A DNA stretch of 64,000 bases from Bordetella genomosp. 5 (GCF_002261475.1 NZ_NEVN01000006.1:62001-126000); one strand, 5' to 3'; positions 9,635 through 19,353 are shown, numbered from the stretch's first letter. Program-made: numbers and translations. The notes: generated by a model from the sequence alone, not told the origin.

Positions 9635-10234
9635 TTACTTGCCCCCGACCTTGCTCTGCAGTGCCTGCGCCTGCGTCAGGTGCTCCTTCAGCGTCGGCAG
9701 CACTTTGGCGGCGAAGGCCTTCACCTCGGGATCCTTGGCCTCTTCGCTGGCCTTGCGGAACAGGGTGACCGCGTCTTCGTGGGCGGTGACGGCGATCATC
9801 TCGGCATAGCGCTTGTCGAACCCGTCGTCGCTCATATCGAGCGTCTTGAGCTTGGCCTGTTGCATAAGAGACGGGCCGGTGGGGGCCTCGTAACCCTTCT
9901 TGCTCGCGAGCGCCGCGAGCTCGGCCCCGACCTTGCCGTGGTCATCCACCATCTTCTGGGCAAACGCCTTCACATCGGCATTGGACGACTTGGTCAGCGC
10001 AAGCTTGCTGCCCTCGAGTTCGAAATGGCCCGACTGGGCGGCGTTTTCCAGGAAGTCCTTGTCGGCGCCCGCCAGTTGCCCGACCGCCTTGTCATGCGCG
10101 GCGCTGGCGCCGGTCGAGGCGGGCTGGCTCTGCGATTGGGCATGGGCCTGCGGGGCCAGGGTCAGTGCCGAACTGACCGCCACGCCGAGCGCCAGCGTGC
10201 GCAGATTTGCGAAACGCGAGTAGGAACGGGTCAT
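9635..10234 (-). CDS. Secreted DUF4142 protein
   Basis: A 199-residue exported protein. ATG 10234 has a GGAGA ribosome-binding site and gives an N-terminal signal peptide ending near APQAHAQS. The mature part is a ferritin-like four-helix DUF4142 domain with the pattern DKDFLENAAQSGHFELEGSKLA, FAQKMVDDH, ALASKKGY, Y...I..HEDAV.LF, and FAAKVLPTLKEHL. Members are periplasmic or outer-membrane-associated and often stress-linked; biochemical function is unknown. It is monocistronic and divergent from galU. Confidence 0.8.
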   Translation of the reverse strand: MTRSYSRFANLRTLALGVAVSSALTLAPQAHAQSQSQPASTGASAAHDKAVGQLAGADKDFLENAAQSGHFELEGSKLALTKSSNADVKAFAQKMVDDHGKVGAELAALASKKGYEAPTGPSLMQQAKLKTLDMSDDGFDKRYAEMIAVTAHEDAVTLFRKASEEAKDPEVKAFAAKVLPTLKEHLTQAQALQSKVGGK

Positions 10235-10430
10235 GAGGCTGTCTCCAGGAAAAGGGCGAAAGTGGGGGCGACGCGCGGTCGCCGACCACGCCCCTGGAGC
10301 AATCGCCATGCCCGGGCACGGAAGTTGCTATACCGCCGCATCGGCGCCCCGCATCGGGATTCGCTGCCGATCGCCACGAGTCGTCGCGTTCGTCGCCGTG
10401 GCGTTCCCATGAACGCTTCAGGAGTTTTCG

Positions 10431-11327
10431 ATGTCCACGGATCGTTCCAACGCGGCTACGGCCGCAAACTCGTCCTTGGCCCTGCCGCCGGTGCGCAAGG
10501 CCGTGTTTCCGGTAGCCGGGTTGGGCACGCGGTTCCTGCCTGCCACCAAAGCCATGCCGAAAGAGATGCTGCCTGTCGTCGACAAGCCGCTGATCCAGTA
10601 CGCGGTCGAGGAGGCAGTCGCGGCTGGCATCACGGAAATCATCTTCGTCACGGGGCGCAACAAGCGCGCCATCGAAGATCACTTCGACCGGGTGCCCGAA
10701 CTCGAACTCACGCTCGAGTCCAAAAACAAAACGGAGTTGCTCGAAGCGGTGCGCAATGTGCTGCCCGATCATGTGAACTGCATCTACACGCGGCAGTCCG
10801 CGCCGCTGGGCCTGGGCCACGCCGTGCTGTGCGCCGAGTCCATCGTCGGCAACGAGCCGTTCGCCGTGCTGCTGGCGGACGACCTGATCGATGCCGACAC
10901 GCCGGTCACGGCGCAGATGGTGGAAGTGGCGCGCCGCCATGGTGGCAGCGTGCTGGCGGTGCAGCCGGTACGTCCGGAACACACCGACCGCTACGGCATC
11001 GTGTCCGGCCGGATGCGTGACGAGCGCCTGATGGACGTGAGCGGCATCGTCGAGAAGCCCAAGCCGAGCGAGGCACCGTCGCGTCTGGGCGTGGTGGGCC
11101 GTTATGTGCTCGAGCCGCAGATCTTCAAGTATCTGCGCCGTACGCAGGCCGGCGTGGGGGGAGAGATCCAGCTCACCGACGCCATCGCGGCCATGATGCG
11201 CGACCGTTCCGTGTTCGGTTATCAGTACGAAGGCGAACGCTACGACTGCGGCAGCAAGGCGGGCTTTTACCGCGCCAATGTCGAGCTGGGCCGCAAGTAC
11301 CACAACCTGGATACCATGGAAGAATGA
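10431..11327 (+). CDS. galU: UTP-glucose-1-phosphate uridylyltransferase
   Basis: Makes UDP-glucose from UTP and glucose-1-phosphate for polysaccharide and lipopolysaccharide synthesis. The 298-residue protein has the nucleotidyltransferase signature [20 protein letters not shown] (about residues 29-48), the [12 protein letters not shown] segment, the LADDLID metal/nucleotide site, and [11 protein letters not shown]. Length and motif order are normal for bacterial GalU. It stands alone, preceded by a 196-bp intergenic region. Confidence 0.95.
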   Translation: MSTDRSNAATAANSSLALPPVRKAVFPVAGLGTRFLPATKAMPKEMLPVVDKPLIQYAVEEAVAAGITEIIFVTGRNKRAIEDHFDRVPELELTLESKNKTELLEAVRNVLPDHVNCIYTRQSAPLGLGHAVLCAESIVGNEPFAVLLADDLIDADTPVTAQMVEVARRHGGSVLAVQPVRPEHTDRYGIVSGRMRDERLMDVSGIVEKPKPSEAPSRLGVVGRYVLEPQIFKYLRRTQAGVGGEIQLTDAIAAMMRDRSVFGYQYEGERYDCGSKAGFYRANVELGRKYHNLDTMEE

Positions 11328-11679
11328 CAGGCCGCCCGCAAGGGCGTGCAACGCAGCATCCGTCGGGGCCGGCCATGCCGGCCCCGAGTCATTGGTGGCC
11401 GCGGATGCGCGCACGCGCGCGCGGTCGTCGTTGCGCGGTCCGACGCGCGGTTCGATGCGCGCGCAACGATCGGGCCGACATGGCATAAAGGACTCCGTCA
11501 GTTTCCGGCGCGCATAATCGCAGCGGCCTTCCATTCAGGGAGGCGGCTGCCTGCAGGCGGCGCGGCGAGGCCGCGCGGCGGCAGGCCGCATTCGTTGTCA
11601 CCGGCTCGGCGGTTCGTGTTTCCGGCATTGCGCGTCCCATGCGGACGGTGACAACCAGGAATACTCACGGAGGAGTCTC
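11328..11679. other. 352-bp intergenic region, galU to gluconate-type dehydrogenase
   Basis: No gene is seen. Just after galU there is a strong hairpin at 11364-11386: ten-base arms CGGGGCCGGC and GCCGGCCCCG around a 3-base loop, without a T-run. The remainder is GC-rich and presumably carries the promoter of the dehydrogenase operon starting at 11680; no convincing -35/-10 pair was found. Confidence 0.5.
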
Positions 11680-12399
11680 ATGACACAAGACACGCGGCCG
11701 CGCAGGCGCTTTCTGCAGCAGGCGGTGGCGCTCGTGCCCGCCACCACCCTCGCGGGCGGCATGGTGGTCTCGCAAACGGCCTGTAGCAGCGACACGGGTT
11801 CGCGCCCGGCACAAGCCAAGCCCTATCAGCCCACGTACTTCAATGCCGAGGAGTGGGCTTTCATCGGCGCCGCTGTCGATCATCTGATTCCCGCCGACGA
11901 CCTCGGCCCCGGCGCCGTCGCGGCCGGCGTGCCGGAGTTCATCGACCGCCAGATGGAAGAGCCGTACGGTCATGGCAAGCTCTGGTACATGCAGGGCCCG
12001 TTCAACACCGAGCAGCGGCCCGAGATGGGCTACCAGCTCGACCAGAGCCCGCGCGACATCTACCGCAATGGCATCGCCAGCCTGAACGCCTGGAGCCGCG
12101 ACAAGCACGGCAAGGTCTTTGCCGAACTCGATCGCGCGGTGCAGGAGCAGATCCTGCATGACCTGCAGGGCAACAAGATCAAGCTCGAGAAGGTGCCCGC
12201 CACCACGTTCTTCAGCACGCTGCTGGGCAACACCAAAGAGGGCTTTTTCGCCGACCCGATGTACGGCGGCAACAAGCACATGGTGGGCTGGAAACTCGTG
12301 GGCTTTCCGGGCGCGCGCGGCGATTTCATGGACTGGACCGACCAGCCCAACGCCAAGTATCCGTACGGCCCCGTGTCCATCTCCGGCGAAAAGGGCTGA
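11680..12399 (+). CDS. Gluconate 2-dehydrogenase gamma-type subunit (subunit 3)
   Basis: A 239-residue protein with a twin-arginine signal: PRRRFLQQ at about residues 7-14, then a hydrophobic stretch. The body matches the gluconate-2-dehydrogenase subunit 3 family (AEEWAFIGAAVDHLIPADDLGPG; IDRQMEEPYG; a terminal W..VGFPGARGDFMDWTD). This small subunit is needed for maturation and Tat export of the FAD subunit, which lacks its own signal. The Cys after the hydrophobic stretch (QTACSS) leaves a lipoprotein possible. It is the first gene of a three-gene operon, 3 bp from the FAD subunit. Confidence 0.85.
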   Translation: MTQDTRPRRRFLQQAVALVPATTLAGGMVVSQTACSSDTGSRPAQAKPYQPTYFNAEEWAFIGAAVDHLIPADDLGPGAVAAGVPEFIDRQMEEPYGHGKLWYMQGPFNTEQRPEMGYQLDQSPRDIYRNGIASLNAWSRDKHGKVFAELDRAVQEQILHDLQGNKIKLEKVPATTFFSTLLGNTKEGFFADPMYGGNKHMVGWKLVGFPGARGDFMDWTDQPNAKYPYGPVSISGEKG

Positions 12400-12402
12400 A
12401 TC

Positions 12403-14178
12403 ATGGCAATCAAAAAAGAAAAAGTCGATGTGGTGCTGGTCGGGTTCGGCTGGACCGGCGCGATCCTGGGCCAGGAGCTCACGGATGCGGGCATGCACGT
12501 GCTGGCGCTCGAGCGCGGCGGCATGCAGGACACGCCCACCGATGCCGAATACCCGAAGGTGCTCGACGAGCTGGCCTATTCGGTGCGCGGCAAGCTCTAC
12601 CAGGATCTCTCCAAAGAGACCGTGACGATACGGCACGGCGTCAACGATGTCGCCGTACCGTATCGGCAGCATGGTTCTTTCCTGCTGGGCAATGGCGTGG
12701 GCGGCGCGGGCTTCCACTGGAACGGCATGCACTACCGTGCGCTGCCCGAAGAGCTCGAGCTGCGCACGCGCTACGAAACGCGCTACGGCAAGAAGTTCAT
12801 CCCCGAGGGCATGACCATCCAGGATTTCGGCGTCACGTACGACGAACTCGAGCCGCACTTCACGCATTTCGAATACGTATGCGGCACCTCGGGCAAGGCG
12901 GGCAACCTCAACGGCAAGATCGTCGAGGGCGGCAACCCGCACGAGGGCGCGCGCAGCAAGGAGTATCCGCTTGCGCCGCTGGCCAACACGCTGGGCGCGC
13001 AGCTGTTCGAAAAGGCCGCGCGCGAGGTGGGCTTCAATCCGTATCCGGCGCCCGCCTCGAACGCCTCGGGTCCGTACACCAACCCCTACGGCGTGCGCCT
13101 GGGCCCCTGTAATTTTTGCGGCTTCTGCGAGAACTACGGCTGCTACATGTATTCGAAGGCTTCGCCGCAGACCACCATCCTGCCGGTGCTGCTCAAGAAA
13201 CCGAACTTCGAACTGCGCACGCGCTCGCACGTCATCAAGGTCAATCTCGATTCCACCGGCAAAAAGGCCGTGGGCGTGACCTACATCGACGAGAAGGGTC
13301 AGGAGATCGACCAGCCGGCCGACCTCGTGATCCTCACCGCGTACCAGATGCATAACGTGCGCCTGCTGCTGCTCTCGGGCATCGGCAAGCCCTACGACCC
13401 GCAGACGGGCGAGGGCACCGTCGGCAAAAACTACGCCTATCAGATGAACGGCGCGGTCAACGTGCTGCTGCCCAAGGGCACGCAACTCAACCCCTTCGTG
13501 GGCACGGGCGCGGGCGGCGTCTCGATGGACGACCTCAACGGCGACCAGTTCGACCACGGTCCGCTGGGTTTTCTGGGCGGCGCCAGCATCCGGCACGTGC
13601 GCTACGGCGGGCGGCCCATCAAGCAGACCCCCACCACGCCGGGCACGCCCAGCTGGGGCTCGGCCTGGAAAGCCAACGTGCAGGACACCTATCAGCGCTA
13701 CATGACCATCGGCATCTCGGGCTCGGTGATGTCGTACCGCGACGCCTACCTGTCGCTGGACCCGACCTACAAGGACGCCTACGGCCAGCCGCTGCTGCGC
13801 ATGACCTTCGACTGGCATGACAACGAGTTCGACATGCTGGACTACATGGGCAAGCGCATGGAGGAAGTGGGCAAGGCCATCAAGCACGAGAAGGTGTATG
13901 TGGCCACCCGCAAGAAGGGCGCGCATTACGACACCCGGCTGTATCAGAGCACCCACAACACCGGCGGCGCGATCATGGGCACCAACCCGCGCGAGAGCGT
14001 GGTCAACAAGTATCTGCAGAGCTGGGACGTGTCCAACGTGTTCGTGATGGGCGCATGCGTGTTCCCGCAGAACATGGGCTACAACCCCACCGGCCTGGTC
14101 GGTGCGCTGGCGTACTGGTCGGCCAAGGCCATCCGCGAGCAGTACCTGAAGAACCCCGGCCCGCTGGTCCAGGCCTGA
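12403..14178 (+). CDS. Membrane-bound gluconate-type dehydrogenase, FAD (GMC) subunit
   Basis: A 591-residue GMC oxidoreductase that oxidises a sugar acid or polyol in the periplasm and passes electrons to the cytochrome c subunit encoded next. The N-terminal dinucleotide motif is VGFGWTGAILG (about residues 11-21). The C-terminal active-site pair is His in STHNTGGAIMG and Asn in GYNPTGLVGAL. A four-cysteine region (CNFCGFCENYGC) near residue 240 probably holds an iron-sulphur cluster, as proposed for related enzymes. Closest by eye to gluconate/2-ketogluconate dehydrogenases; the true substrate is unproven. The stop overlaps an in-frame ATG of the cytochrome gene. Confidence 0.87.
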   Translation: MAIKKEKVDVVLVGFGWTGAILGQELTDAGMHVLALERGGMQDTPTDAEYPKVLDELAYSVRGKLYQDLSKETVTIRHGVNDVAVPYRQHGSFLLGNGVGGAGFHWNGMHYRALPEELELRTRYETRYGKKFIPEGMTIQDFGVTYDELEPHFTHFEYVCGTSGKAGNLNGKIVEGGNPHEGARSKEYPLAPLANTLGAQLFEKAAREVGFNPYPAPASNASGPYTNPYGVRLGPCNFCGFCENYGCYMYSKASPQTTILPVLLKKPNFELRTRSHVIKVNLDSTGKKAVGVTYIDEKGQEIDQPADLVILTAYQMHNVRLLLLSGIGKPYDPQTGEGTVGKNYAYQMNGAVNVLLPKGTQLNPFVGTGAGGVSMDDLNGDQFDHGPLGFLGGASIRHVRYGGRPIKQTPTTPGTPSWGSAWKANVQDTYQRYMTIGISGSVMSYRDAYLSLDPTYKDAYGQPLLRMTFDWHDNEFDMLDYMGKRMEEVGKAIKHEKVYVATRKKGAHYDTRLYQSTHNTGGAIMGTNPRESVVNKYLQSWDVSNVFVMGACVFPQNMGYNPTGLVGALAYWSAKAIREQYLKNPGPLVQA

Positions 14179-14192
14179 TGAGGATGCGCAAC

Positions 14193-15509
14193 ATGATCAA
14201 ACATACCCTCATCGCGCTGGCCTGCGTGGCCGCGAGCGCGCCCGCCTGGGCCGCCGACGGCGCCGACGCGGCGCTCATCAAGCGCGGCGAATACCTGTCT
14301 CGTGCCGGCGACTGCGTGGCCTGCCATACGGTGAAGGGCGGCAAGCCCTACGCCGGCGGCCTGGGCCTGGATTCGCCGCTGGGCATGATCTATTCCACCA
14401 ACATCACGCCGGACAAGGACACCGGCATCGGCAACTACACGCTCGAGGACTTCGACCGTGCCGTGCGCCACGGCGTCGCGAAGGACGGGCACACCCTGTA
14501 TCCGGCCATGCCGTACACCTCGTACGCCAAGGTCTCGCCCGACGACGTGAAGGCACTGTACGCGTACTTCATGCAGGGCGTGGCGCCGGTGCGCCAGGAA
14601 AACCGCGACACCGACATCGTCTGGCCGCTCTCGATGCGGTGGCCGCTGGCGATGTGGCGCTGGGTCTACGCGCCGGACGTCGCCGAGAGCAGCACGCCGG
14701 CGGATCCGGTGCCCGCGTCGGCCCCGGCCGGCGACCAGGCGGTGATGCTGCGGGGCAAGTACCTCATCGAAGGCCTGGGCCATTGCGGCGCCTGCCACAC
14801 GCCGCGCGGCGTGGGCCTCCAGGAAAAAGCCCTCACCGACGCCGACGGCACCGCCTTCCTGTCGGGTGGCGTGATCGAAGGCTGGCTGGCCAAGAACCTG
14901 CGCGGCGACGCGAAGGACGGCCTGGGCAGCTGGTCGCAGCAAGACATCGTGGCCTTCCTCAAGACCGGTCGCAACGCGCACTCCGCTGCGTTCGGCGGCA
15001 TGGCGCAGGTCGTTGCCGACAGCACCCAGCACCTGAGCGATGAAGACCTCAACGCGATGGCGGCCTACCTCAAGAGCCTGAAGCCCGTCGACGCGAAGGA
15101 CACCCGCAAGCCGAGCTACGACGACAAGGCTGCGCAGGCGCTGCGCACCGGTGGCGACACCAGCAATGGCGCCATGCAATTCCTCAACAACTGCGCCGCC
15201 TGCCATCGCAGCACGGGCAAGGGCTACGCCGAGACCTTCCCTCAGCTGGCGCTGAGCTCCACCGTGAACTCCAGCGATCCCACGTCGCTCATTCACATCG
15301 TGCTCAAGGGCGGCCAGATGCCGGCCACCCAGGCTGCACCGACGGCTTACGGCATGCCCGGTTTCGACTGGCGCCTGAACGATGCCGAGGTGGCCGAGGT
15401 GGTCACCTTCGTGCGCAGCAGCTGGGGCAACCAGGCGGCGCCGGTCAAGGCCTCGGACGTGGCGAAGGTGCGCAAGGACGTCGGCGCCAAGCCGGGCCCG
15501 GTGCGCTGA
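14193..15509 (+). CDS. Triheme cytochrome c subunit of gluconate-type dehydrogenase
   Basis: Carries electrons from the FAD subunit to ubiquinone or the respiratory chain at the periplasmic face. Three heme-binding motifs are visible: CVACHTVKGGK, CGACHTPRG and CAACHRSTGKG, as in gluconate and alcohol dehydrogenase cytochromes. A Sec signal (IKHTLIALACVAASAPAWA) precedes the first heme. ATG 14193 has GAGGA eight bases upstream; the in-frame ATGs at 14178 (overlapping the previous stop) and 14184 are alternatives. No C-terminal membrane anchor is evident. Third gene of the operon. Confidence 0.88.
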   Translation: MIKHTLIALACVAASAPAWAADGADAALIKRGEYLSRAGDCVACHTVKGGKPYAGGLGLDSPLGMIYSTNITPDKDTGIGNYTLEDFDRAVRHGVAKDGHTLYPAMPYTSYAKVSPDDVKALYAYFMQGVAPVRQENRDTDIVWPLSMRWPLAMWRWVYAPDVAESSTPADPVPASAPAGDQAVMLRGKYLIEGLGHCGACHTPRGVGLQEKALTDADGTAFLSGGVIEGWLAKNLRGDAKDGLGSWSQQDIVAFLKTGRNAHSAAFGGMAQVVADSTQHLSDEDLNAMAAYLKSLKPVDAKDTRKPSYDDKAAQALRTGGDTSNGAMQFLNNCAACHRSTGKGYAETFPQLALSSTVNSSDPTSLIHIVLKGGQMPATQAAPTAYGMPGFDWRLNDAEVAEVVTFVRSSWGNQAAPVKASDVAKVRKDVGAKPGPVR

Positions 15510-15530
15510 GCCGGCGCGCGGCCGGGCGGA

Positions 15531-15935
15531 TCACGATCCGGCCGGCTGCCCGCCCGGCGCCTGCGCATCCTGCGCCCGGCTCGCTTCGAGCGCCTCGATT
15601 TCCTTCAGGCGGGCGAAGGCCATCTCGTGCCCCTGGTCCGCCGCAGCCCGGTGCCAGCGCAGCGCTTCCTTCATGTCCACGGGCTCGAGCGTGAGGGCAT
15701 GCAGAAACTGCGCGCCCGGATCGCCGCGCTCGGCCGCGGCCGCCATCTGCCGGATGGCGATGGCATCTTTCTGCGGTGAGTCGCCCATCACATGGATGCT
15801 GGGATCCTGCTCGCCGCCCATGAAGTCGCGCAAGAGCGGCGGCATCGATGCGAAGTGCTGACGCCACAGGAGCGCGGTGAGCACGGTGAACAGGCACAGC
15901 GTGGCGAGCGAGACGAGCAGGTTCTTGCGGGACAT
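15531..15935 (-). CDS. Small membrane-anchored Sel1-like repeat protein
   Basis: A 134-residue protein with one N-terminal membrane segment (LLVSLATLCLFTVLTALLW) and a soluble part with a Sel1/TPR-like pattern: AAAERGDPGAQFLHAL followed by EALRWHRAAADQGH. Such modules mediate protein contacts; no specific role can be assigned. It converges on the dehydrogenase operon, with stops 21 bp apart. Confidence 0.6.
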   Translation of the reverse strand: MSRKNLLVSLATLCLFTVLTALLWRQHFASMPPLLRDFMGGEQDPSIHVMGDSPQKDAIAIRQMAAAAERGDPGAQFLHALTLEPVDMKEALRWHRAAADQGHEMAFARLKEIEALEASRAQDAQAPGGQPAGS

Positions 15936-16078
15936 GGAGCCTCAAGCGTAGTCAGGCGGCGTTCAGCCGGGCGGCAGAATATATCAGAGGGACGGTGACG
16001 GCCCCGCTGTCCGGCCCCCCGGCCCCCCGGGCCCGGACCGGCGACCCGCTGCCGGACCGCCCGTGCGACGGCGCGGCC

Positions 16079-17269
16079 TCAATGCAGCGCGTTGACGCAG
16101 ACCGCGGCGGTGGCGCGGTCGCGCGGCCAGCCGAACACGATGGCGGCCAACGCGGCGGCCAGCAACACCAGCAGCACTGGCGGGAACGCGGCCACGCCCC
16201 ATTGGTTCAGCAGCAGGCCGCCCACCAGGCCGCCGCCTGCGATGGCGCTGTTCCACGAGGTCACGAGCATCGACTGCGCCACGTCGGCGTGCTCGCCCGC
16301 CGCGAGCGCCAGCGCCGTCTGCAGCAGGGTCGCGACCCCACCGAACGCCAGTCCCCACAGCGCCACCGAGACATAGATCACCGTTGGGTCACGCCCGGCC
16401 ACGCCCAGCGCGAGGGTGGCGGCCGCGAACAGCAGGGTGCTGGCCAGCGTGAGCATGCGCAGGCGGCCGTCGATCCACGTGCCCACGATCCAGATGCTCA
16501 GCAGCGAGGCGAGCCCGAACACCAGCAGGATCCGGTCGGTATGGCCCGGCAGGCCCGCGTCGGCCAGGAAGGGCGCGATGTAGGTGTAGAGGATGTTGTG
16601 GGCGAGCACGTAGGCGAGGACCACGGACAGCACGGGCCGCACGGCCGGCAGGCGCAGCACGTCCCGCAGCGAGGCGCGCGCGCCCCGCGTCTGCCCCGGG
16701 AAGTCGGGCACGCTGAGCCGCACCCAGACGATCAAGGCAAGGGCCACGATGCTCATGATGGCGAAGCAGCCGCGCCAGCCGATCAGGGTGCCCAGCCACG
16801 CGCCGGCCGGCACGCCGAGCGAGAGCGCGAGCGGCGTGCCGACCATGGCCACCGCGATCGCGCGGCCCTTGAGGTGAGGCGCGACCAGGCGCGCCGCGTA
16901 GCCTGCCAGCAGCGCCCACAGCAAGCCGGCGGCCACGCCCGCGACGAAGCGCGCCACCATGGTGAGTCCGTACCAGGGCGACACCGTCGTGATGCCGTTG
17001 GCGATCGCGAAGCCGGCCAGCGCGGCCAGCAGCAGCCCACGACGGCGCAGGCCTTGCGTCATTGCGGTAAGCGGAATGGCGGTGGCGAGCGATCCGACGG
17101 CGTAGATCGTGACCGTCTGTCCGGCCATGGCCTCGGAAACACCCAGGCCCGCCGCCATCTGCGGCAGCAGGCCGGCCGGCAGCGCCTCGGTCAGGATGGT
17201 GACGAAGGCGCCCATGGCCATGGCGAGCAGGGCGCCCCACGGCAGGCGATTGGCGGGCGCGGCGCTCAT
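16079..17269 (-). CDS. MFS exporter, DHA1/AraJ-like
   Basis: A 396-residue protein with about 12 predicted membrane segments, beginning LPWGALLAMAMGAFVTILTE. It resembles sugar-efflux/drug-resistance DHA1 transporters (motif A-like TMTQGLRRRG after TM2; RFVAGVAAGLLWALLAGYAA in TM4). Start ATG 17269 gives a normal N-terminus; upstream open frame is not conserved-looking. The gene is divergent from a LysR regulator at 17471, a layout typical of an inducible exporter and its activator. Substrate unknown. Confidence 0.85.
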   Translation of the reverse strand: MSAAPANRLPWGALLAMAMGAFVTILTEALPAGLLPQMAAGLGVSEAMAGQTVTIYAVGSLATAIPLTAMTQGLRRRGLLLAALAGFAIANGITTVSPWYGLTMVARFVAGVAAGLLWALLAGYAARLVAPHLKGRAIAVAMVGTPLALSLGVPAGAWLGTLIGWRGCFAIMSIVALALIVWVRLSVPDFPGQTRGARASLRDVLRLPAVRPVLSVVLAYVLAHNILYTYIAPFLADAGLPGHTDRILLVFGLASLLSIWIVGTWIDGRLRMLTLASTLLFAAATLALGVAGRDPTVIYVSVALWGLAFGGVATLLQTALALAAGEHADVAQSMLVTSWNSAIAGGGLVGGLLLNQWGVAAFPPVLLVLLAAALAAIVFGWPRDRATAAVCVNALH

Positions 17270-17470
17270 GGGCGGACCTCGCGCGCGGGGAGGTCGGACG
17301 CGATGGCGCGCGGGAAATGCGGGGGATGGTGCATGGTGCAGCCTCGTTCGGTGTATCAGGACCGTCACGATAGAGAGCCACGGATTAAAGAAAAAGTAGG
17401 GTACAGTTCCTCGTTGTACGGACACTGGTGTCCGTAATGGAGGCGCATCATCGACAGCCTGAACGGCTTC

Positions 17471-18370
17471 ATGGTGTTCGTTCAGGTGGCCGAGGCGCGC
17501 AGCTTCGTGGCCGCCGGGCGGGCACTGGGCGTGTCGGCCTCGGCGGTCGGCAAGAGCGTGGCCCGGCTCGAAGAAAAGCTCGGCGTGCGGCTGTTTCATC
17601 GCAGCACGCGCAGCGTCAGCCTCACCGCCGAAGGCACGCTGTTTCTGGAGCGCAGCCGCCGCATTCTGGCGGAGATCGAGGCCGCCGAACACGAGCTGTC
17701 GCAGCGCGCGGCGGCGCCGCGCGGCCGCCTGCGGGTGAGCCTGCCGCTGGTCAGTTCGCTGGTGCTGCCGGTGCTGGGCGACTTCATGCGGGCCTATCCC
17801 GACATCGAACTCGACCTCGACTTCACCGACCGCATCGTCGACGTCATCGACGAGGGCTTCGATGCCGTGGTGCGCGCGGGTCATCCCAGCGATTCGCGGC
17901 TATCGGCGCGCAAGCTGGGCGAGTATCGCTCCGTGCTGGTGGCCTCTCCCGACTATCTGGCCCGGCGCGGCACGCCGCGCACGGCCGCCGAGCTGGCCGG
18001 TCATAGTTGCCTGCAGTTTCGCTACTCCACGAGCGGCAAGCTCGAGCCGTGGCCGACGGTCGGCGCCGCGGCCGGCCTGGAGCTGGCCCTGCCGACCACG
18101 ATGATCGCCAACAATCTCGAGACGCGCGTGTGCTTCGCGCAGCGGGGGCTCGGCATCGCGTTCCTGCCGGACTTTTCGGTGGCGCACCTGCTGGCCGAGG
18201 ACAAGCTGCGCGCGGTGTTGCCGGACGAGGTCAGCTGGACCGGCGTGTTCTATGTGTTGTGGCCGGCCAGCAAGCACCCGTCGCCCAAGGTGCGGGCCCT
18301 GGTCGACCACCTGTGCGCGCATGTCTTTCCGGCGAAGCGCGGGGGCGTGCCGCCGCCGCGCTGCTTCTGA
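17471..18370 (+). CDS. LysR-family regulator, divergent from MFS exporter
   Basis: About 300 residues: N-terminal winged helix-turn-helix (FVAAGRALGVSASAVGKSVA) and C-terminal effector domain. The first ATG is 17471, but the LysR helix usually starts earlier, as MDSLNGF. The frame upstream reads ATC-GAC-AGC-CTG-AAC-GGC-TTC, with TGGAGG 6 bases before the ATC at 17450. The true start may therefore be the non-standard AUC codon, adding seven residues. It probably controls the divergent MFS exporter; effector unknown. Confidence 0.88.
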   Translation: MVFVQVAEARSFVAAGRALGVSASAVGKSVARLEEKLGVRLFHRSTRSVSLTAEGTLFLERSRRILAEIEAAEHELSQRAAAPRGRLRVSLPLVSSLVLPVLGDFMRAYPDIELDLDFTDRIVDVIDEGFDAVVRAGHPSDSRLSARKLGEYRSVLVASPDYLARRGTPRTAAELAGHSCLQFRYSTSGKLEPWPTVGAAAGLELALPTTMIANNLETRVCFAQRGLGIAFLPDFSVAHLLAEDKLRAVLPDEVSWTGVFYVLWPASKHPSPKVRALVDHLCAHVFPAKRGGVPPPRCF

Positions 18371-18382
18371 GGTCGGGCGCGG

Positions 18383-19297
18383 TCAGCGGCGGGTGGCACG
18401 CCAGCAGATGAGCGAGCCCACGGTGACCATGATGACGCCCTGCCAGAAGCCCAGCGTGGGTTGCGTGCGCAACCAGAGGCTCGCCAACAGCACCGACAGC
18501 ACGGGCGTGAAGTACGAGCCCGCGGCCATCACGGCGATGTTGCCGTGCTGCACGCCGTGGTTCCAGCAGCTGTAGCCCGTGGCCGTGAGCAGACTCAGCA
18601 GCGCGACCTCCGCGAGCGCGCCGGGGGTCATGTGCAGCGCGGGCTCGGCGCTCAGGCCGTACTTGATCCAGAGCACGAGGGCTGCGCCCCAGAGGAACAC
18701 GGGAACGCCATTCTGGCCGCGGCCGTAGCGGCGGGTGAGCACCGAATAGCAGGCCCACAGGCCGGCCGCGATGAAGGCCAGCGTGTAGGCCACCGGGTTG
18801 TCCTGCAGGTTGGCGACAAACCGCGTGATCGAGGCGGAGCCGTCGCCGTTGAGCACCCAGACGATGCCGGCCAGCGAGAGCAGCGCGCCGGGCCAGATCC
18901 ACGCGCTGGCGCGTGCCTGACCGCACAGCACCGCCAGCACCAGCGTGAGGCACGGCCACAGATAATTGATCATCCCGAGTTCGAGCGACTGGGCGCGCGT
19001 ATGGGCATAGCCGATAGACAGGGCGAGGCAGGCCTCGTAGGCCACGAAGAGCGCGCCGCCGCCTAGCAGGTACACCGGATGAAAATCGCGCAGCCGCGGC
19101 CATCCGCGTGCGAGCGTCACGAGCAGCGCGCTGGTGGTGAACAGCAGCGCGCCGCCGCCCGCGGGTCCGAGGGCCTCGGTGACGCTGCGCATGAGGCCGA
19201 CCATGGCGCTCCAGCACAGCACCGCGCACAGGCCGATGAGCGTGGCACGCCGGGTGTCGGCGTCGGTCGGGGAGGGGGTGTGGGTGTGTGGCGTCAC
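18383..19297 (-). CDS. yddG: YddG-like DMT exporter (aromatic amino acids)
   Basis: A 304-residue, ten-helix EamA/DMT protein with strong likeness to E. coli YddG: RATLIGLCAVLCWSAMVGL at the N-terminus, the CLALSIGYAHTRAQSLELGM and NYLWPCLTLVLAVL blocks, and GSYFTPVLS...FWQGVIMV...CWRATRR at the end. YddG exports aromatic amino acids and related metabolites across the inner membrane. A GTG at 19297 is used as start because the next in-frame ATG lies inside TM1. It converges with the LysR gene (12-bp gap) and is downstream of a lipoprotein hydrolase. Confidence 0.82.
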   Translation of the reverse strand: MTPHTHTPSPTDADTRRATLIGLCAVLCWSAMVGLMRSVTEALGPAGGGALLFTTSALLVTLARGWPRLRDFHPVYLLGGGALFVAYEACLALSIGYAHTRAQSLELGMINYLWPCLTLVLAVLCGQARASAWIWPGALLSLAGIVWVLNGDGSASITRFVANLQDNPVAYTLAFIAAGLWACYSVLTRRYGRGQNGVPVFLWGAALVLWIKYGLSAEPALHMTPGALAEVALLSLLTATGYSCWNHGVQHGNIAVMAAGSYFTPVLSVLLASLWLRTQPTLGFWQGVIMVTVGSLICWRATRR

Positions 19298-19353
19298 GGC
19301 GGGGTACGACAAAAAACGGGCGGAATGCGGCCGCCATCGTACCGCGGCCGGCG

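Noticed and set aside
15995-16050. C-rich runs after the MFS gene as a phase-variable tract.
   Set aside because: The runs are only six bases each and lie between the end of the MFS gene and the start of a small gene without a clear promoter role.
17270-17884. Extension of the MFS exporter reading frame upstream of 17269.
   Set aside because: The extension is low-complexity, covers the promoter and the opposite LysR gene, and the transporter starts normally at ATG 17269.
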